Shown one piece after another: positions 51,552 through 59,596 of a DNA stretch of 64,000 nucleotides. The DNA is taken from contig NZ_JAKVLT010000001.1 of the NCBI RefSeq assembly GCF_022484225.1, forward strand, positions 1,054,001 to 1,118,000, in the 5' to 3' direction. The stretch comes from Pseudoramibacter sp. (GTDB lineage Bacteria; Bacillota; Clostridia; Eubacteriales; Eubacteriaceae). Under the pieces are notes generated by a model, which did no database searches, was not told the origin of the DNA, and saw nothing but the letters and a program-made list of their open reading frames with translations. Position numbers and translations under genes: made by a program. How positions within the stretch are numbered: position 1 is the stretch's first letter; the number at the start of each line of letters is the position of its first letter.

Positions 51552-51642
51552 AATCGAGAGATACTTATATCCTTTAACAAATGACCGTTATAAATACATT
51601 TTCAAAAACAAAAGTTGGTAGCAAATGTTTTGAAAAAATTGA
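51552..51642 (+). repeat. Conserved GAGRGATACTTATRTCC element, copy B
   Basis: AATCGAGAGATACTTATATC (51552-51571) then CTTT, a longer linker, and TTTTCAAAAAC/GTTTTGAAAA (around 51599-51637) enclosing GTTGGTAGCA (51614-51623). Same order of conserved parts as copy A at 49920, but with different stem bases. The two copies bracket the DUF4417-toxin-CPCC genes. Confidence 0.5.
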
Positions 51643-51687
51643 GAACTATCTTTCCAATGGAATCACCTCCTTAATAAAACAGCAAGG

Positions 51688-52218
51688 TTATTTTGCTATT
51701 TTTATTAATTCCTGTTCATAAGGTTTTATTTGCCCAGAATAAGCATACCAATTTTGTGCACGCTTGAAGGAGTATGTAGCACATGTAAATGATATACCAA
51801 AAATATTTGAAACATCAGTAAAGCTTTTACATTCGTATACCCAAATTAATGGTGATGGTGCTAAAAAATAAGAGGCAAAGTAGTTTGCTTCGATTTCAGC
51901 TAATTCACTATCGTTGACATGTCCTAATAGAATATGTCCAAGTTCATGGGCAATTGTGAAACGTTGCCTTTCTACACAGACTTTTGAGTCATAATAAATA
52001 ATGAACTTTTGATATTTTGGGTTATAAAAAGATAAGCCATCATTTTTTAAAGAATTGTAGAATAAGGGCTTTACAATAATGTCAAAGTATTGACAAATTT
52101 CGAACGGGTCAATAGGAGGTATCAAATTTAATTTTTTATAAATACGTGCAACAGTTATTTCTATTTGATTATAAATACTTTTCGGCAATTGTATTTTTAC
52201 ATTCTTTTTGTCATTCAT
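51688..52218 (-). CDS. ImmA/IrrE-family metallopeptidase
   Basis: 176 residues with the zinc-peptidase motif HELGHILLGH at residues 91-100 and a downstream glutamate (EIEANYFASYFL). In ICEBs1 and phage-like elements such proteases cleave a neighbouring XRE repressor to induce the element. The 8-base overlap with the XRE gene upstream supports the same role here. AT-rich codon use. Confidence 0.87.
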   Translation of the reverse strand: MNDKKNVKIQLPKSIYNQIEITVARIYKKLNLIPPIDPFEICQYFDIIVKPLFYNSLKNDGLSFYNPKYQKFIIYYDSKVCVERQRFTIAHELGHILLGHVNDSELAEIEANYFASYFLAPSPLIWVYECKSFTDVSNIFGISFTCATYSFKRAQNWYAYSGQIKPYEQELIKIAK

Positions 52219-52519
52219 CAGATAGCAATACCTTCATAAGATCCAACTTTTCTTCTAACGTCAAAGTAGATGCACCGCGTTGAACAAGACGATAAGTATT
52301 TTCGAAGCTATTATCATTTTGTTGTCCGGTGATTAAATAGTCAGTAGTAGTATGAAGCGCTGTTGCCAAATTGGCAATAGTTTCTGCTTTCGGTTCGCGT
52401 TCATCATTAACATAACGTGACATTGTAGTAGGTGAAACGCCAATCATTTTAGCGAGTTCTCCTTGCGTAATATTGTTTTTCCCCATGAGAGATAAAATGC
52501 GATTTCCAAATCCTTTCAT
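52211..52519 (-). CDS. XRE-family repressor of the island
   Basis: 102 residues from ATG 52519 with AAAAGGAGAATTG upstream; the longer frame to 52627 adds a non-credible hydrophobic stretch. The helix-turn-helix is at about residues 16-60 (ITQGELAKMIGVSPTTMSRYV, REPKAETIANLATAL). The C-terminal part could be the ImmA target. The palindrome TACCA-TTT-TGGTA (52537-52549) just upstream of its ribosome binding site is a candidate operator. Confidence 0.85.
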   Translation of the reverse strand: MKGFGNRILSLMGKNNITQGELAKMIGVSPTTMSRYVNDEREPKAETIANLATALHTTTDYLITGQQNDNSFENTYRLVQRGASTLTLEEKLDLMKVLLSDE

Positions 52520-52536
52520 ATCAATTCTCCTTTTAT

Positions 52537-52549
52537 ATACCAAAATGGT
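52537..52549 (-). promoter_or_regulatory. Candidate operator of the island repressor
   Basis: Perfect 5-bp inverted repeat TACCA-TTT-TGGTA, 18 bases before the xre start. Confidence 0.45.
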
Positions 52550-52686
52550 ACTAGAATTAAAAAACGAAATCAAGAGGGCGGAGATAATTTTAGAAATTAT
52601 TAAGAAAATATTAAGAATAAATTCCAAATTATAATTACATTATATGAGAAATAAATGAGTTTTGGTTCAAATGAATATTTAGTAGT

Positions 52687-52762
52687 TAGAGGTCGCTGGT
52701 TCAAGCCCAGTAGGGATCACCATTGAACGCACAACCCGAAGTCAAAAGGCTTCGGGTTTTTT
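52687..52762 (+). repeat. Right direct repeat (attR-like), tRNA-Val 3' fragment plus terminator
   Basis: Same 76-base unit as at 49752, differing by AACCC for AAACCC before the hairpin. No 5' half of a tRNA precedes it. Confidence 0.8.
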
Positions 52763-52935
52763 ATACCTGAAATTAATTGAGAGACATCTTTAAACTTCAA
52801 GGATTTCGATCACGGAGATATCAAGCTGGACTACGAATACTTTACATAATTTATTTAATTTATATATAAATTTATAGACAAATGAAATAAATATCAATAT
52901 AATATTCATATAAAATCAGAAGAGAGGTGAGGATT
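52763..52935 (+). other. AT-rich gap between the tRNA fragment and dinJ
   Basis: Holds a short GC-richer stretch (about 52784-52849) that could be read as a 21-residue C-terminal remnant ending YEYFT-stop, then very AT-rich DNA with promoter-like sequence before dinJ. No whole gene is visible. Confidence 0.4.
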
Positions 52936-53223
52936 ATGACGATGACCAATGTTAATATCCGAATGGATAGCAATTTAAAAAAACAATTTGCAGCCTTTTG
53001 TGACGATATTGGTATGAGTATGACGACAGCTTTTAATGTATTTGCAAAACAGGCATTAAGAGAACATCGTATTCCGTTTGAAATTGGTGAAAAGCCTTAT
53101 AATGAAGAAACAAACGCAGCAATCGCAGAAGCACGCTTTTTGGCTAAGCATCCTGAAGTCGGCAAAACCTTTGACAGCCTTGAAGCGCTTATAAAAGATC
53201 TTGAAAGCGACAGTGATGACTGA
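52936..53223 (+). CDS. dinJ: RelB/DinJ-family antitoxin
   Basis: 95 residues from ATG 52936 with GAGGTGAGG upstream. The N-terminal ribbon-helix-helix (TNVNIRMDSNLKKQFAAFCD, MSMTTAFNVFAKQALREHRI) binds DNA, and the C-terminal helix wraps the toxin. It overlaps the yafQ-like toxin gene by 8 bases. Typical antitoxin-first type II order. Confidence 0.92.
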   Translation: MTMTNVNIRMDSNLKKQFAAFCDDIGMSMTTAFNVFAKQALREHRIPFEIGEKPYNEETNAAIAEARFLAKHPEVGKTFDSLEALIKDLESDSDD

Positions 53224-53494
53224 GTACAAAATTAAACGAACCACTGCTTTTAAACGCGATTATAAACGTATTAAAAGAAGAGGTTATAAATTAGAATTAC
53301 TGTGGACAGTGATCGAAAAACTAGTCAATGATGAAGTATTACCTGAAAAAAATAAAGACCATGCATTGACGGGACAATATTCAGGATTTAGAGAATGCCA
53401 TATTTCTCCAGACTGGTTGTTAGTCTATAAAATTGAAGAGGATGTTTTGATATTAACCTTATCCAGAACAGGATCGCACAGTGATTTGTTTTAA
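53216..53494 (+). CDS. yafQ: YafQ-family mRNA interferase toxin
   Basis: 92 residues from ATG 53216. The RelE-fold YafQ signature is clear: KRDYKRIKRRGYKLELLW, DHALTGQYSGFRECHISPDW, LVYKIEEDVLILTLSRTGSH ending SDLF, with the catalytic histidines present. It cuts mRNA on the ribosome when not bound by the antitoxin. A terminator follows at 53508-53544. Confidence 0.93.
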   Translation: MTEYKIKRTTAFKRDYKRIKRRGYKLELLWTVIEKLVNDEVLPEKNKDHALTGQYSGFRECHISPDWLLVYKIEEDVLILTLSRTGSHSDLF

Positions 53495-53507
53495 TTATTG
53501 TGAGTAT

Positions 53508-53544
53508 ATAAAAATCCACTGAGCCAAAAAAACTCAGTGGATTT
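53508..53544. terminator. Terminator between yafQ and the converging ilvA
   Basis: AAAATCCACTGAG-CCAAAAAAA-CTCAGTGGATTTTTT; A and T runs on both sides allow use on both strands. Confidence 0.85.
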
Positions 53545-53563
53545 TTTAATTTAATAGCCCTTC

Positions 53564-54787
53564 TTACGACAGCAAAGTCTGTGCGATTTTCGGCGCGTAG
53601 CCGTTCTTTTCTAAGGTGTCGAGGATCTGCTGCTTGTGTTCGGTGCCGAAGGCTTCCATGGTGATCTTCAGTTCCACGGCGTCCTGACGGTTGATGGACA
53701 CAAACTGGTTGTGTTCGAGGCGGATCACATTGCCGCCGGTCTTGGCGATGACCGAGGAAACCCGGGTCAGTTCGCCCGGGCGGTCCGGCAGGAGCACGGA
53801 GATCGTGAAGATGCGGTCTCTGAGGATGAGGCCTTGGCGCACGACCGAAGACATGGTGATGACGTCCATGTTGCCGCCGGAGAGGACGCAGGCGACGCGC
53901 TTGCCCTTGACGTCCAGATGGCTCAAGGCGGCGACGGACAGGAGGCCGGAGTTTTCGACGATCATCTTGTGGTTTTCGACCATGTCGAGGAAGGCTTCGA
54001 CGAGTTCCGCGTCCGGAACGGTGATGACGTCGTCGAGGTTCTTTTCAAGGTAGGGGAAGATGATCTTGCCCGGAGTCTGGACCGCGGTGCCGTCGGCGAT
54101 GGTGTTGATGTGTTCCACGGTGGTGACTTTGTGGTTCTTGAAAGAGGCGGTGAGGCAGGCGGCCCCTTCAGGTTCCACGCCGATGACCTTGATTTTCGGG
54201 TTGAGGAGCTTCGTCAGTGTCGAGACGCCGGTGGCCAGGCCGCCGCCGCCCACGGGAACGAGAATGACGTCGACGAGGGGCAGTTCCTTGATGATTTCCA
54301 TGGCGATGGAACCCTGGCCCGTGGCGACCGTCGGGTCGTCAAAGGGATGGATGAAGGTGTAGCCCTTTTCGTCGGCGAGTTTTAACGCGTGATCGCAGGC
54401 TTCGTCGTAGACGTCGCCGTAGAGGACCACTTCTGCGCCGAGGGCCTTCGTCCGGTTGACCTTGATGAGCGGGGTGGTCGTCGGCATGACGATGACGGCT
54501 TTGACGCCGAATTTCTTCGCCGCGTAGGCGACGCCCTGAGCGTGGTTGCCGGCCGAGGCGGTGATGAGTCCTTTTTCCCGGTCTTCAGGCGCCATGGTGG
54601 ACACCTTGTAGTAGGCGCCGCGGACTTTGTAGGCGCCGGTGCGCTGCATGTTTTCCGGTTTCAGATAGACTTTTGCGCCGTTGGCCTGGCTATAATAATC
54701 AGAATAAACGAGTTCGGTGGGGATGGTGACATCCTTGACCCGTTCGCTCGCTTCTTCAAAAGCTTCGATGGTAAGGGGTTTTGTCAT
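53564..54787 (-). CDS. ilvA: Threonine ammonia-lyase
   Basis: Pyridoxal-phosphate enzyme turning L-threonine into 2-oxobutanoate and ammonium, 407 residues from ATG 54787 with GGAGGCC upstream. PLP lysine in RTGAYKVRGAYYK, glycine loop PVGGGGLATGVST and serine/threonine anchor CVLSGGNMD are present. A C-terminal ACT domain (ISVLLPDRPGELTRVSSVIA) marks the single-ACT TdcB/catabolic-like form (about 400 residues) rather than the 500-residue biosynthetic IlvA. It may work beside the serine dehydratase in amino-acid fermentation. Confidence 0.93.
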   Translation of the reverse strand: MTKPLTIEAFEEASERVKDVTIPTELVYSDYYSQANGAKVYLKPENMQRTGAYKVRGAYYKVSTMAPEDREKGLITASAGNHAQGVAYAAKKFGVKAVIVMPTTTPLIKVNRTKALGAEVVLYGDVYDEACDHALKLADEKGYTFIHPFDDPTVATGQGSIAMEIIKELPLVDVILVPVGGGGLATGVSTLTKLLNPKIKVIGVEPEGAACLTASFKNHKVTTVEHINTIADGTAVQTPGKIIFPYLEKNLDDVITVPDAELVEAFLDMVENHKMIVENSGLLSVAALSHLDVKGKRVACVLSGGNMDVITMSSVVRQGLILRDRIFTISVLLPDRPGELTRVSSVIAKTGGNVIRLEHNQFVSINRQDAVELKITMEAFGTEHKQQILDTLEKNGYAPKIAQTLLS

Positions 54788-54975
54788 AATGAGGCCTCCA
54801 ATAAATTTTTTCCTCATCTTATCACAAAGCCAGGGAATTGTACCAAAAAATTGAAAATTTACAAGGGTCAGACCGAAAATTTGCGAATCTCACCCATTCA
54901 TGATAAAATAATAATGTTTTAAATGAATTTATTTTTATTTTTATATAAAAAAACTTTCGATTTCAGGAGATTATT

Positions 54976-55860
54976 TTGAAGCATCACTTTTCTAAATACA
55001 AATGGGGGGCCTGTCTGCTCGCAGTGCTTGCCATGTTTGCGGTCATCAATACGCCGGTGCACGCCGACGACGTCGACCTGGCGGCCCTCACGGATTCCAT
55101 CAACCAGCTCAACGACCAGATCGGCCAGCTGGGGACCCAGATGAACGCCACGAACCAGGAACTGGCGGACAAGACGGCCGAATACCTGCAGGCGAAGGCG
55201 GAACTCAAGGCCCAGCGGAAGACCATGGCCAAGCGGGTGCGCGCCATGTACATGATGGGCAGCGACGGCTACATGCAGTTCCTCTTCGACAGCGGCAACG
55301 AGACCACGACCTTCGCCAACCTCGACGGCATGCACAACATCGTGCGCTCGGACAACGACCGGCTGAGCCAGTACATCCAGACGGCCGCCGCGGCCAAAGC
55401 GGCCAAGGCGTCGGTGGAAAAACAGCGTGAGGAACTGGTCAAGCAGCAGAACGACCTCAACGCCAAAGTCGCCGAAGAACAGAAAAAACTCCAGGAATAC
55501 GCGGCGAACCACAACACCTCAGATCCCGGGGATCAGCTCGACTTTATCTGCGCCGTGGTGGCGGCGGAATGCAATTCCAGCTACGACGGTGCCCTAGCTG
55601 TCATCTCCTGCGTCATGAACCGGGTGGATTCGGGCAAATGGGGCGGCACGGACGCAGTGTCGGTGCTCAAGGCGCCGGGCCAGTTCGCGGCTTACCTCGA
55701 CGGCCCTTACAAAAAATTCCTCGGCGGCAAATACCCGGACTACGTCAAACAGGCGGTCATCGACTGCATGATGGGCGGCAAGCGCAGCCACCCGTACCAG
55801 TCCTTCCGCTCCGGCAGCAGCTACGGGGTGTGGAACTGCGGCGGCAACTCCTATCGTTAA
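54976..55860 (+). CDS. Secreted cell-wall hydrolase, SleB-like, with coiled coil
   Basis: 294 residues from TTG 54976; CAGGAGA at 54963-54969 supports this start. Signal peptide to about residue 30 (cleavage near VHAD). Residues about 33-180 are a long coiled coil (DSINQLNDQIGQLGTQMNAT...) of the PcsB/CwlO N-terminal type. Residues about 188-294 are a Hydrolase_2/SleB domain with the catalytic-type glutamate in VVAAECNSSYDGALAVISCV and GQFAAYLDGPY. It probably cleaves peptidoglycan outside the cell. Spore-cortex function is not implied by the coiled-coil form. Confidence 0.88.
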   Translation: MKHHFSKYKWGACLLAVLAMFAVINTPVHADDVDLAALTDSINQLNDQIGQLGTQMNATNQELADKTAEYLQAKAELKAQRKTMAKRVRAMYMMGSDGYMQFLFDSGNETTTFANLDGMHNIVRSDNDRLSQYIQTAAAAKAAKASVEKQREELVKQQNDLNAKVAEEQKKLQEYAANHNTSDPGDQLDFICAVVAAECNSSYDGALAVISCVMNRVDSGKWGGTDAVSVLKAPGQFAAYLDGPYKKFLGGKYPDYVKQAVIDCMMGGKRSHPYQSFRSGSSYGVWNCGGNSYR

Positions 55861-55909
55861 GTAAAAACTTAAGAAAAGGCACTTGTATGACAGCAAGTGT
55901 CTTTTTTGT

Positions 55910-55938
55910 TTGACAAGATAAACAAATCGCGGTATACT
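55910..55938 (+). promoter_or_regulatory. Promoter of the 33-residue peptide gene
   Basis: TTGACA at 55910-55915 and TATACT at 55933-55938, 17-base spacer. Confidence 0.75.
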
Positions 55939-55973
55939 AAAGTTAGTTAGAACAAACAAAGGAGGCACCAGAG

Positions 55974-56075
55974 ATGAAACCGATTTTGTCACAGCAGATT
56001 AAAAAAGCAGGCCGCGAACTCATCGCCTTGGGCTGTGTCCTGGGCGCCTTTGCAGGTCTGGCCCAGCTGTTATAA
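55974..56075 (+). CDS. 33-residue hydrophobic peptide
   Basis: ATG 55974 with a near-perfect AAAGGAGG site nine bases upstream and a consensus promoter 36 bases before it. The peptide has a basic N-terminal part (SQQIKKAGREL) and a hydrophobic C-terminal helix (IALGCVLGAFAGLAQLL), ending at TAA. A hairpin (CAACTGCC-GGG-CAGTTG with TTTTTT, 56075-56103) ends the unit directly, so it is its own small operon. I do not recognise it. Form and size resemble small regulatory membrane peptides or type I toxins. Confidence 0.6.
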   Translation: MKPILSQQIKKAGRELIALGCVLGAFAGLAQLL

Positions 56076-56103
56076 CAACTGCCGGGCAGTTGTAAGTTTT
56101 TTG
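56075..56103 (+). terminator. Terminator of the peptide gene
   Basis: CAACTGCC-GGG-(G)CAGTTG stem overlapping the stop codon, then TAAGTTTTTT. Confidence 0.65.
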
Positions 56104-56155
56104 TTTTGTGCTATACTAGAACACAACACATCCAGTGGATATGGAAAGGTACAAA

Positions 56156-56623
56156 ATGAAAAACATTGCCATTTTAGTCTATTCGACAGAACACCAGAAC
56201 ACGCGCAAACTGGTGGATGCCATCGCCATGGGTCAGGACGACATCGACGTCTTCGACATGACCAAAGAAAAACCGGGAGATTTATCCCAATACGCCGTGG
56301 TGGGGGTGGCCTCGGGCATTTACGCCGGGCGCTTCGCCAAACCCCTGCTCAAATATTTGAAAACCCATCTGCGCGAAGGCCAGCGGGTGTTTGCCCTTTA
56401 CACCAGCAGCACAAATCGAAAGGGCTACACCGCGGAAATCAAGAGCATCGCCGAAAGGGCCCACTGCACCTACGCCGGGGATTACGGCTGCAGGGGCTAC
56501 ACCACCTTCGGCCCCTTGAAAATTTTCGGCGGGGTCGCCAAGGACCATCCTGATGCGGCGGAAATCCAGGGCGCCATCGATTTTTTCGTCAATTTGAAAT
56601 TCAAGCGCATGAAAACCAAATAA
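56156..56623 (+). CDS. Flavodoxin-domain protein
   Basis: 155 residues from ATG 56156, with GGAAAGGT upstream and a TATACT -10 at 56113-56118. The FMN phosphate loop is seen as YSTEHQNTRKL near residues 9-19, followed by the alternating beta-alpha pattern of flavodoxin (VVGVASGIYAGRF, VFALYTSSTNRKG, YGCRGYTTFGPLK). It may act as an electron carrier or a flavodoxin-type oxidoreductase. No partner gene is adjacent. Confidence 0.85.
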   Translation: MKNIAILVYSTEHQNTRKLVDAIAMGQDDIDVFDMTKEKPGDLSQYAVVGVASGIYAGRFAKPLLKYLKTHLREGQRVFALYTSSTNRKGYTAEIKSIAERAHCTYAGDYGCRGYTTFGPLKIFGGVAKDHPDAAEIQGAIDFFVNLKFKRMKTK

Positions 56624-56629
56624 AGCATC

Positions 56630-56664
56630 AAAAAAAGACCTGAGCGTGTTCAGGTCTTTTTGAG
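56630..56664 (+). terminator. Intrinsic terminator
   Basis: AAAAGACCTGA-GCGTGT-TCAGGTCTTTTT following the flavodoxin gene. Confidence 0.85.
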
Positions 56665-56722
56665 TTGTGATATAATAAGAAAAATTTTCACGGATCAATT
56701 TATAAACAATAGGGAGAATCAT

Positions 56723-58036
56723 ATGGATCGCTTAACTTCGCAACTCATCATTTACCGCGGCATCGACCAGAACAGCATTTTGATGCAGCTCTCGGATATT
56801 TTCCGCCGCTGGCGCCAGGACGAAGACACGCCGGAAACCCTCACGGCGGACATTCTGACGCAGATTCACCGCCTGCTGGATCTGGCGACCAAGTACGGCT
56901 TCAACGACAACTTGTGGCACAATTACCTGGCTTATCTGCTGGCCACCACGGAAACGCCCTTTACTCTCGTCTCCGAAAAAGTGGGGCTGGTGGAAGGGTC
57001 GGTCAACGCCTTCGCCAAACACGACTTCAAGATTTTCAAGCAGCTCTTTGACTTTGATTTCTCCAAAATCGAAGCTGAACTCAACCTCGACTGCTTCACC
57101 ACCATCACCCACTATCAGGCGGTGGTCAAACAGGAACGCCTGTACAACCGCGGAGTCAGCGAAAAGGTGCAGCTGCTCTCCAAACAGATCGAAGCCTCGG
57201 ATTCCGTCGACGGGATCACCCAGGCCGTCGCAGATTTCTACCGCGCCTACGGCGTCGGCAAGCTCGGGCTCAACAAAGCCTTCCGAGTGAACGATGACGA
57301 CGAAGGGGAACTGCTCATCCCCATCACCAACACCAGCGACGTGGTCCTCGACGACCTCGTGGGCTACGAAATCCAGAAGCAGGAACTCGTCGAAAACACC
57401 GAAGCCTTTATCGAACGGCGCCCGGCCAACAACGTGCTCCTCTACGGCGACGCCGGCACCGGCAAATCCACGAGCATCAAGGCGATCTTAAATCAATATT
57501 ACGATTCGGGGCTGCGGATGATCGAAATCTACAAGCACCAGTTCAAGAAGCTGTCCCAGATCATCGAAGCGGTGAAGAACCGCAACTACCGCTTTATTAT
57601 CTATATGGACGACTTGTCTTTTGAAGAATTTGAAACAGAATACAAATACTTAAAAGCCGTCATCGAAGGGGGCCTGGAACCCCGTCCCGACAACGTGCTC
57701 ATCTACGCAACCTCGAACCGCAGACATCTGATCCGGGAAACCTGGTCCGACCGCGCCGATCAGGACAGCGAAGACATTCACCGCAACGACACGGTCCAGG
57801 AAAAACTGTCCCTGGCCAACCGTTTTGGTGTGCGCATCGGCTACTTCAGACCGTCCCAGAAAGAATACCAGACCATCGTCGAAGCCCTGGCCAAACGCTG
57901 CCCTGACATCGATCTGGACCGGGATACCCTGCTGGCTCAGGCCCGGGTCTGGGAAATGCAGCACGGCGGCTTTTCGGGCCGAACCGCCCAGCAGTTCATC
58001 GACCATCTGGCCGGCACCCTGCCGAAAAAGCAATAA
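56723..58036 (+). CDS. DUF815-type AAA ATP-binding protein
   Basis: 437 residues from ATG 56723, with AGGGAGAAT upstream; the frame extends back to 56660 without a site. The helical N-terminal half is followed by [20 protein letters not shown] and a P-loop [12 protein letters not shown] near residue 241. Walker B is [14 protein letters not shown], and a sensor segment reads [15 protein letters not shown]. This is the DUF815 family of stand-alone AAA proteins, common in Firmicutes and of unknown client. It is monocistronic, ended by a hairpin at 58041-58068. Confidence 0.88.
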   Translation: MDRLTSQLIIYRGIDQNSILMQLSDIFRRWRQDEDTPETLTADILTQIHRLLDLATKYGFNDNLWHNYLAYLLATTETPFTLVSEKVGLVEGSVNAFAKHDFKIFKQLFDFDFSKIEAELNLDCFTTITHYQAVVKQERLYNRGVSEKVQLLSKQIEASDSVDGITQAVADFYRAYGVGKLGLNKAFRVNDDDEGELLIPITNTSDVVLDDLVGYEIQKQELVENTEAFIERRPANNVLLYGDAGTGKSTSIKAILNQYYDSGLRMIEIYKHQFKKLSQIIEAVKNRNYRFIIYMDDLSFEEFETEYKYLKAVIEGGLEPRPDNVLIYATSNRRHLIRETWSDRADQDSEDIHRNDTVQEKLSLANRFGVRIGYFRPSQKEYQTIVEALAKRCPDIDLDRDTLLAQARVWEMQHGGFSGRTAQQFIDHLAGTLPKKQ

Positions 58037-58040
58037 AAAT

Positions 58041-58068
58041 AAGCAGCCCGAAGGCTGCTTATTTTTTT
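58041..58068. terminator. Terminator between the DUF815 and EutP-like genes
   Basis: AAGCAGCC-CGAA-GGCTGCTT followed by ATTTTTTT; the convergent gene ends six bases later. Confidence 0.8.
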
Positions 58069-58073
58069 GGCGC

Positions 58074-58706
58074 CTACCGCGCCTGGTTGTGCATGTTGTT
58101 GACGTTGTTTCGAAGGGAGCCGGCCTTGTTTTCCGAGACGATGAGGTTGTCGTTGATATCGAGGAAATCGGTGTGTCCCATGTCTTCGATTTTCGAGCCG
58201 ATGGCGATGGCTTCGTTTTTCGTGGACAGCACTTCCCGGGGCGTTTCCAGTTCTTCTTTGGTGAAGGGGAAGTGATCGTCCGGGTCTTTTAAGAAAGTCA
58301 AGAGATCCCACAGGCCGCTGCCGGTGTAGGACGACACCGGAAAAATCGGATTGGCGCCGGCAAGGCGCAGCCAGTACTGGGCGCGGTCGAGATCGGCGTC
58401 GGGTTTGTCGATCTGGGTGATGATGCCGATAACCGGGCGGGAGCTGACCCCGGCGCAGCTTGGCGGGTACAGAGAATAGGGTTCGTCGGCGGCCATGAGC
58501 AGCGCGACGTAGTCCGCTTCGTAGGAGTACAGCGCCAGGGCCCGGGCCAAATCGGTGCACTGGGCGTATTCCCCGGGGGTGTCGATGATGATGTCGAAAT
58601 AATTGACCGCCTGGGTCTTTTCGTATTGTAGTTTTTTTCCTTTAAGGGCCTGCTTCAAAGTGGTTTTGCCACATTCTGAACGGCCCATCATAACCATTTT
58701 TCGCAT
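58074..58706 (-). CDS. eutP: EutP/PduV-like small GTPase
   Basis: 210 residues. The P-loop is GRSECGKTT at residues 8-16, the Walker B-like DTPGEY matches, and NKxD is replaced by TQIDKPD, as is usual in EutP/PduV proteins linked to bacterial microcompartments. Typical members are 140-160 residues; this one has about 50 extra residues at the C-terminus. No eut or pdu shell gene lies nearby, so the role is open. Confidence 0.83.
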   Translation of the reverse strand: MRKMVMMGRSECGKTTLKQALKGKKLQYEKTQAVNYFDIIIDTPGEYAQCTDLARALALYSYEADYVALLMAADEPYSLYPPSCAGVSSRPVIGIITQIDKPDADLDRAQYWLRLAGANPIFPVSSYTGSGLWDLLTFLKDPDDHFPFTKEELETPREVLSTKNEAIAIGSKIEDMGHTDFLDINDNLIVSENKAGSLRNNVNNMHNQAR

Positions 58707-58757
58707 AAGTGGCCTCCAATTCTGGTTTCAGTTTATCATACTTGACCATAAATCTCC

Positions 58758-58796
58758 TGTAAAGAATTGTTATCTCTTTACAAAAAGTAGTATAAT
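58758..58796 (+). promoter_or_regulatory. Inverted repeat and -10 upstream of the HAD gene
   Basis: TGTAAAGA-N9-TCTTTACA (58758-58782) just before TATAAT at 58791-58796, in the divergent region with eutP. A perfect 8-bp dyad next to a promoter is a likely operator. Confidence 0.5.
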
Positions 58797-58842
58797 AGGG
58801 CCGGAATTCAATGGATTAAAAAGAGAAGATTGAGGAGGACTT

Positions 58843-59529
58843 ATGTCTGAAAAAATAAAAGCCGTGATTTTTGATATGGACGGCACGATCTTGAACACCG
58901 TAGAGGATTTGACGATTTCTTTGAACTACGCCCTGGGCCAGACGGGCCACCGCCACGATTTTGCGCCGGACGATGTGAAGCATTTCTTCGGCAGCGGCGT
59001 CCGGGTCGCCATCTGCCGGGCGCTGGCCGAAGAAGGCACCCCGGGGGTAAAAGAAGACGACCCGGAAGTGGAACGGGTCCGGAAGGTATTCGCGCCCCAT
59101 TATGCCGAACACTGCAACGATCACACCAAACCCTACGCCGGCATTCCCCAATGCATTGCCAAACTCAGAGCCGCCGGCATCGTGACCGCCGTGGTGTCCA
59201 ACAAGCCGGATTTCGCAGTTCAGACCCTGGCCAAGGATATTTTCCCGGGCTGCTTTGATTTGGCCGTCGGGGAACAGACAGGCATCCGCCGCAAGCCGGC
59301 GCCGGACATGACCGACAAGGCCCTGAAGGATTTGGGCGTGGCCAGAGATCAGGCCGTCTACGTCGGGGATTCGGAAGTGGACCTCCAAACCGCGGAAAAT
59401 TCCGGCCTGCCGTGCATCTCCGTCACCTGGGGCTTCCGGGACACCGCCTTTTTGAAAGCCCAGGGCGCGGACATCCTCGTGGACACCGCCGACGGCATCG
59501 CCCACTGGGTGGCGGAACAGAACGCCTGA
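58843..59529 (+). CDS. gph: HAD-superfamily phosphatase, phosphoglycolate phosphatase-like
   Basis: 228 residues with the four HAD motifs: nucleophile aspartates in FDMDGTILNTVEDL, serine in TAVVSNKPD, lysine in RRKPAPDM and VYVGDSEVDLQTAENS. The alpha-helical cap after motif I is of the Gph/PGMB type. Substrate could be phosphoglycolate, a sugar phosphate or pyrophosphate. ATG 58843 is preceded by GAGGAGG. Confidence 0.87.
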   Translation: MSEKIKAVIFDMDGTILNTVEDLTISLNYALGQTGHRHDFAPDDVKHFFGSGVRVAICRALAEEGTPGVKEDDPEVERVRKVFAPHYAEHCNDHTKPYAGIPQCIAKLRAAGIVTAVVSNKPDFAVQTLAKDIFPGCFDLAVGEQTGIRRKPAPDMTDKALKDLGVARDQAVYVGDSEVDLQTAENSGLPCISVTWGFRDTAFLKAQGADILVDTADGIAHWVAEQNA

Positions 59530-59549
59530 GCTGAAATTAAAAATAAGGC

Positions 59550-59578
59550 TTTACAAAAATAAGGCTTTTTGTTAAAAT
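59550..59578 (+). promoter_or_regulatory. Promoter of tRNA-Gly
   Basis: TTTACA at 59550-59555 and TAAAAT at 59573-59578, 17-base spacer. Confidence 0.65.
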
Positions 59579-59596
59579 AGCCTTGTTACATTGAAA

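Larger units (their letters stand above)
49752..52762 (+). mobile_element. Integrase-less island in the 3' end of tRNA-Val
   Basis: The 76-base segment 49752-49827, covering the tRNA 3' half and the terminator after it, recurs at 52687-52762 with one base missing. The intact tRNA is on the left and a promoterless 3' fragment on the right, as left by site-specific integration into a tRNA gene. The 2.9 kb between holds five minus-strand genes in AT-rich DNA, including an XRE plus ImmA/IrrE pair typical of integrative elements. No integrase or recombinase gene is present, so it is either a remnant or moves by an enzyme supplied elsewhere. Confidence 0.75.

Noticed and set aside
49752-52762. Considered as a prophage
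   Set aside because: No structural, replication, lysis or integrase genes; only regulators and a small cassette within 2.9 kb.
52784-52849. Possible C-terminal remnant of a gene after the tRNA fragment
   Set aside because: Only about 21 codons, with no recognisable family; noted in the gap entry but not called as a pseudogene.
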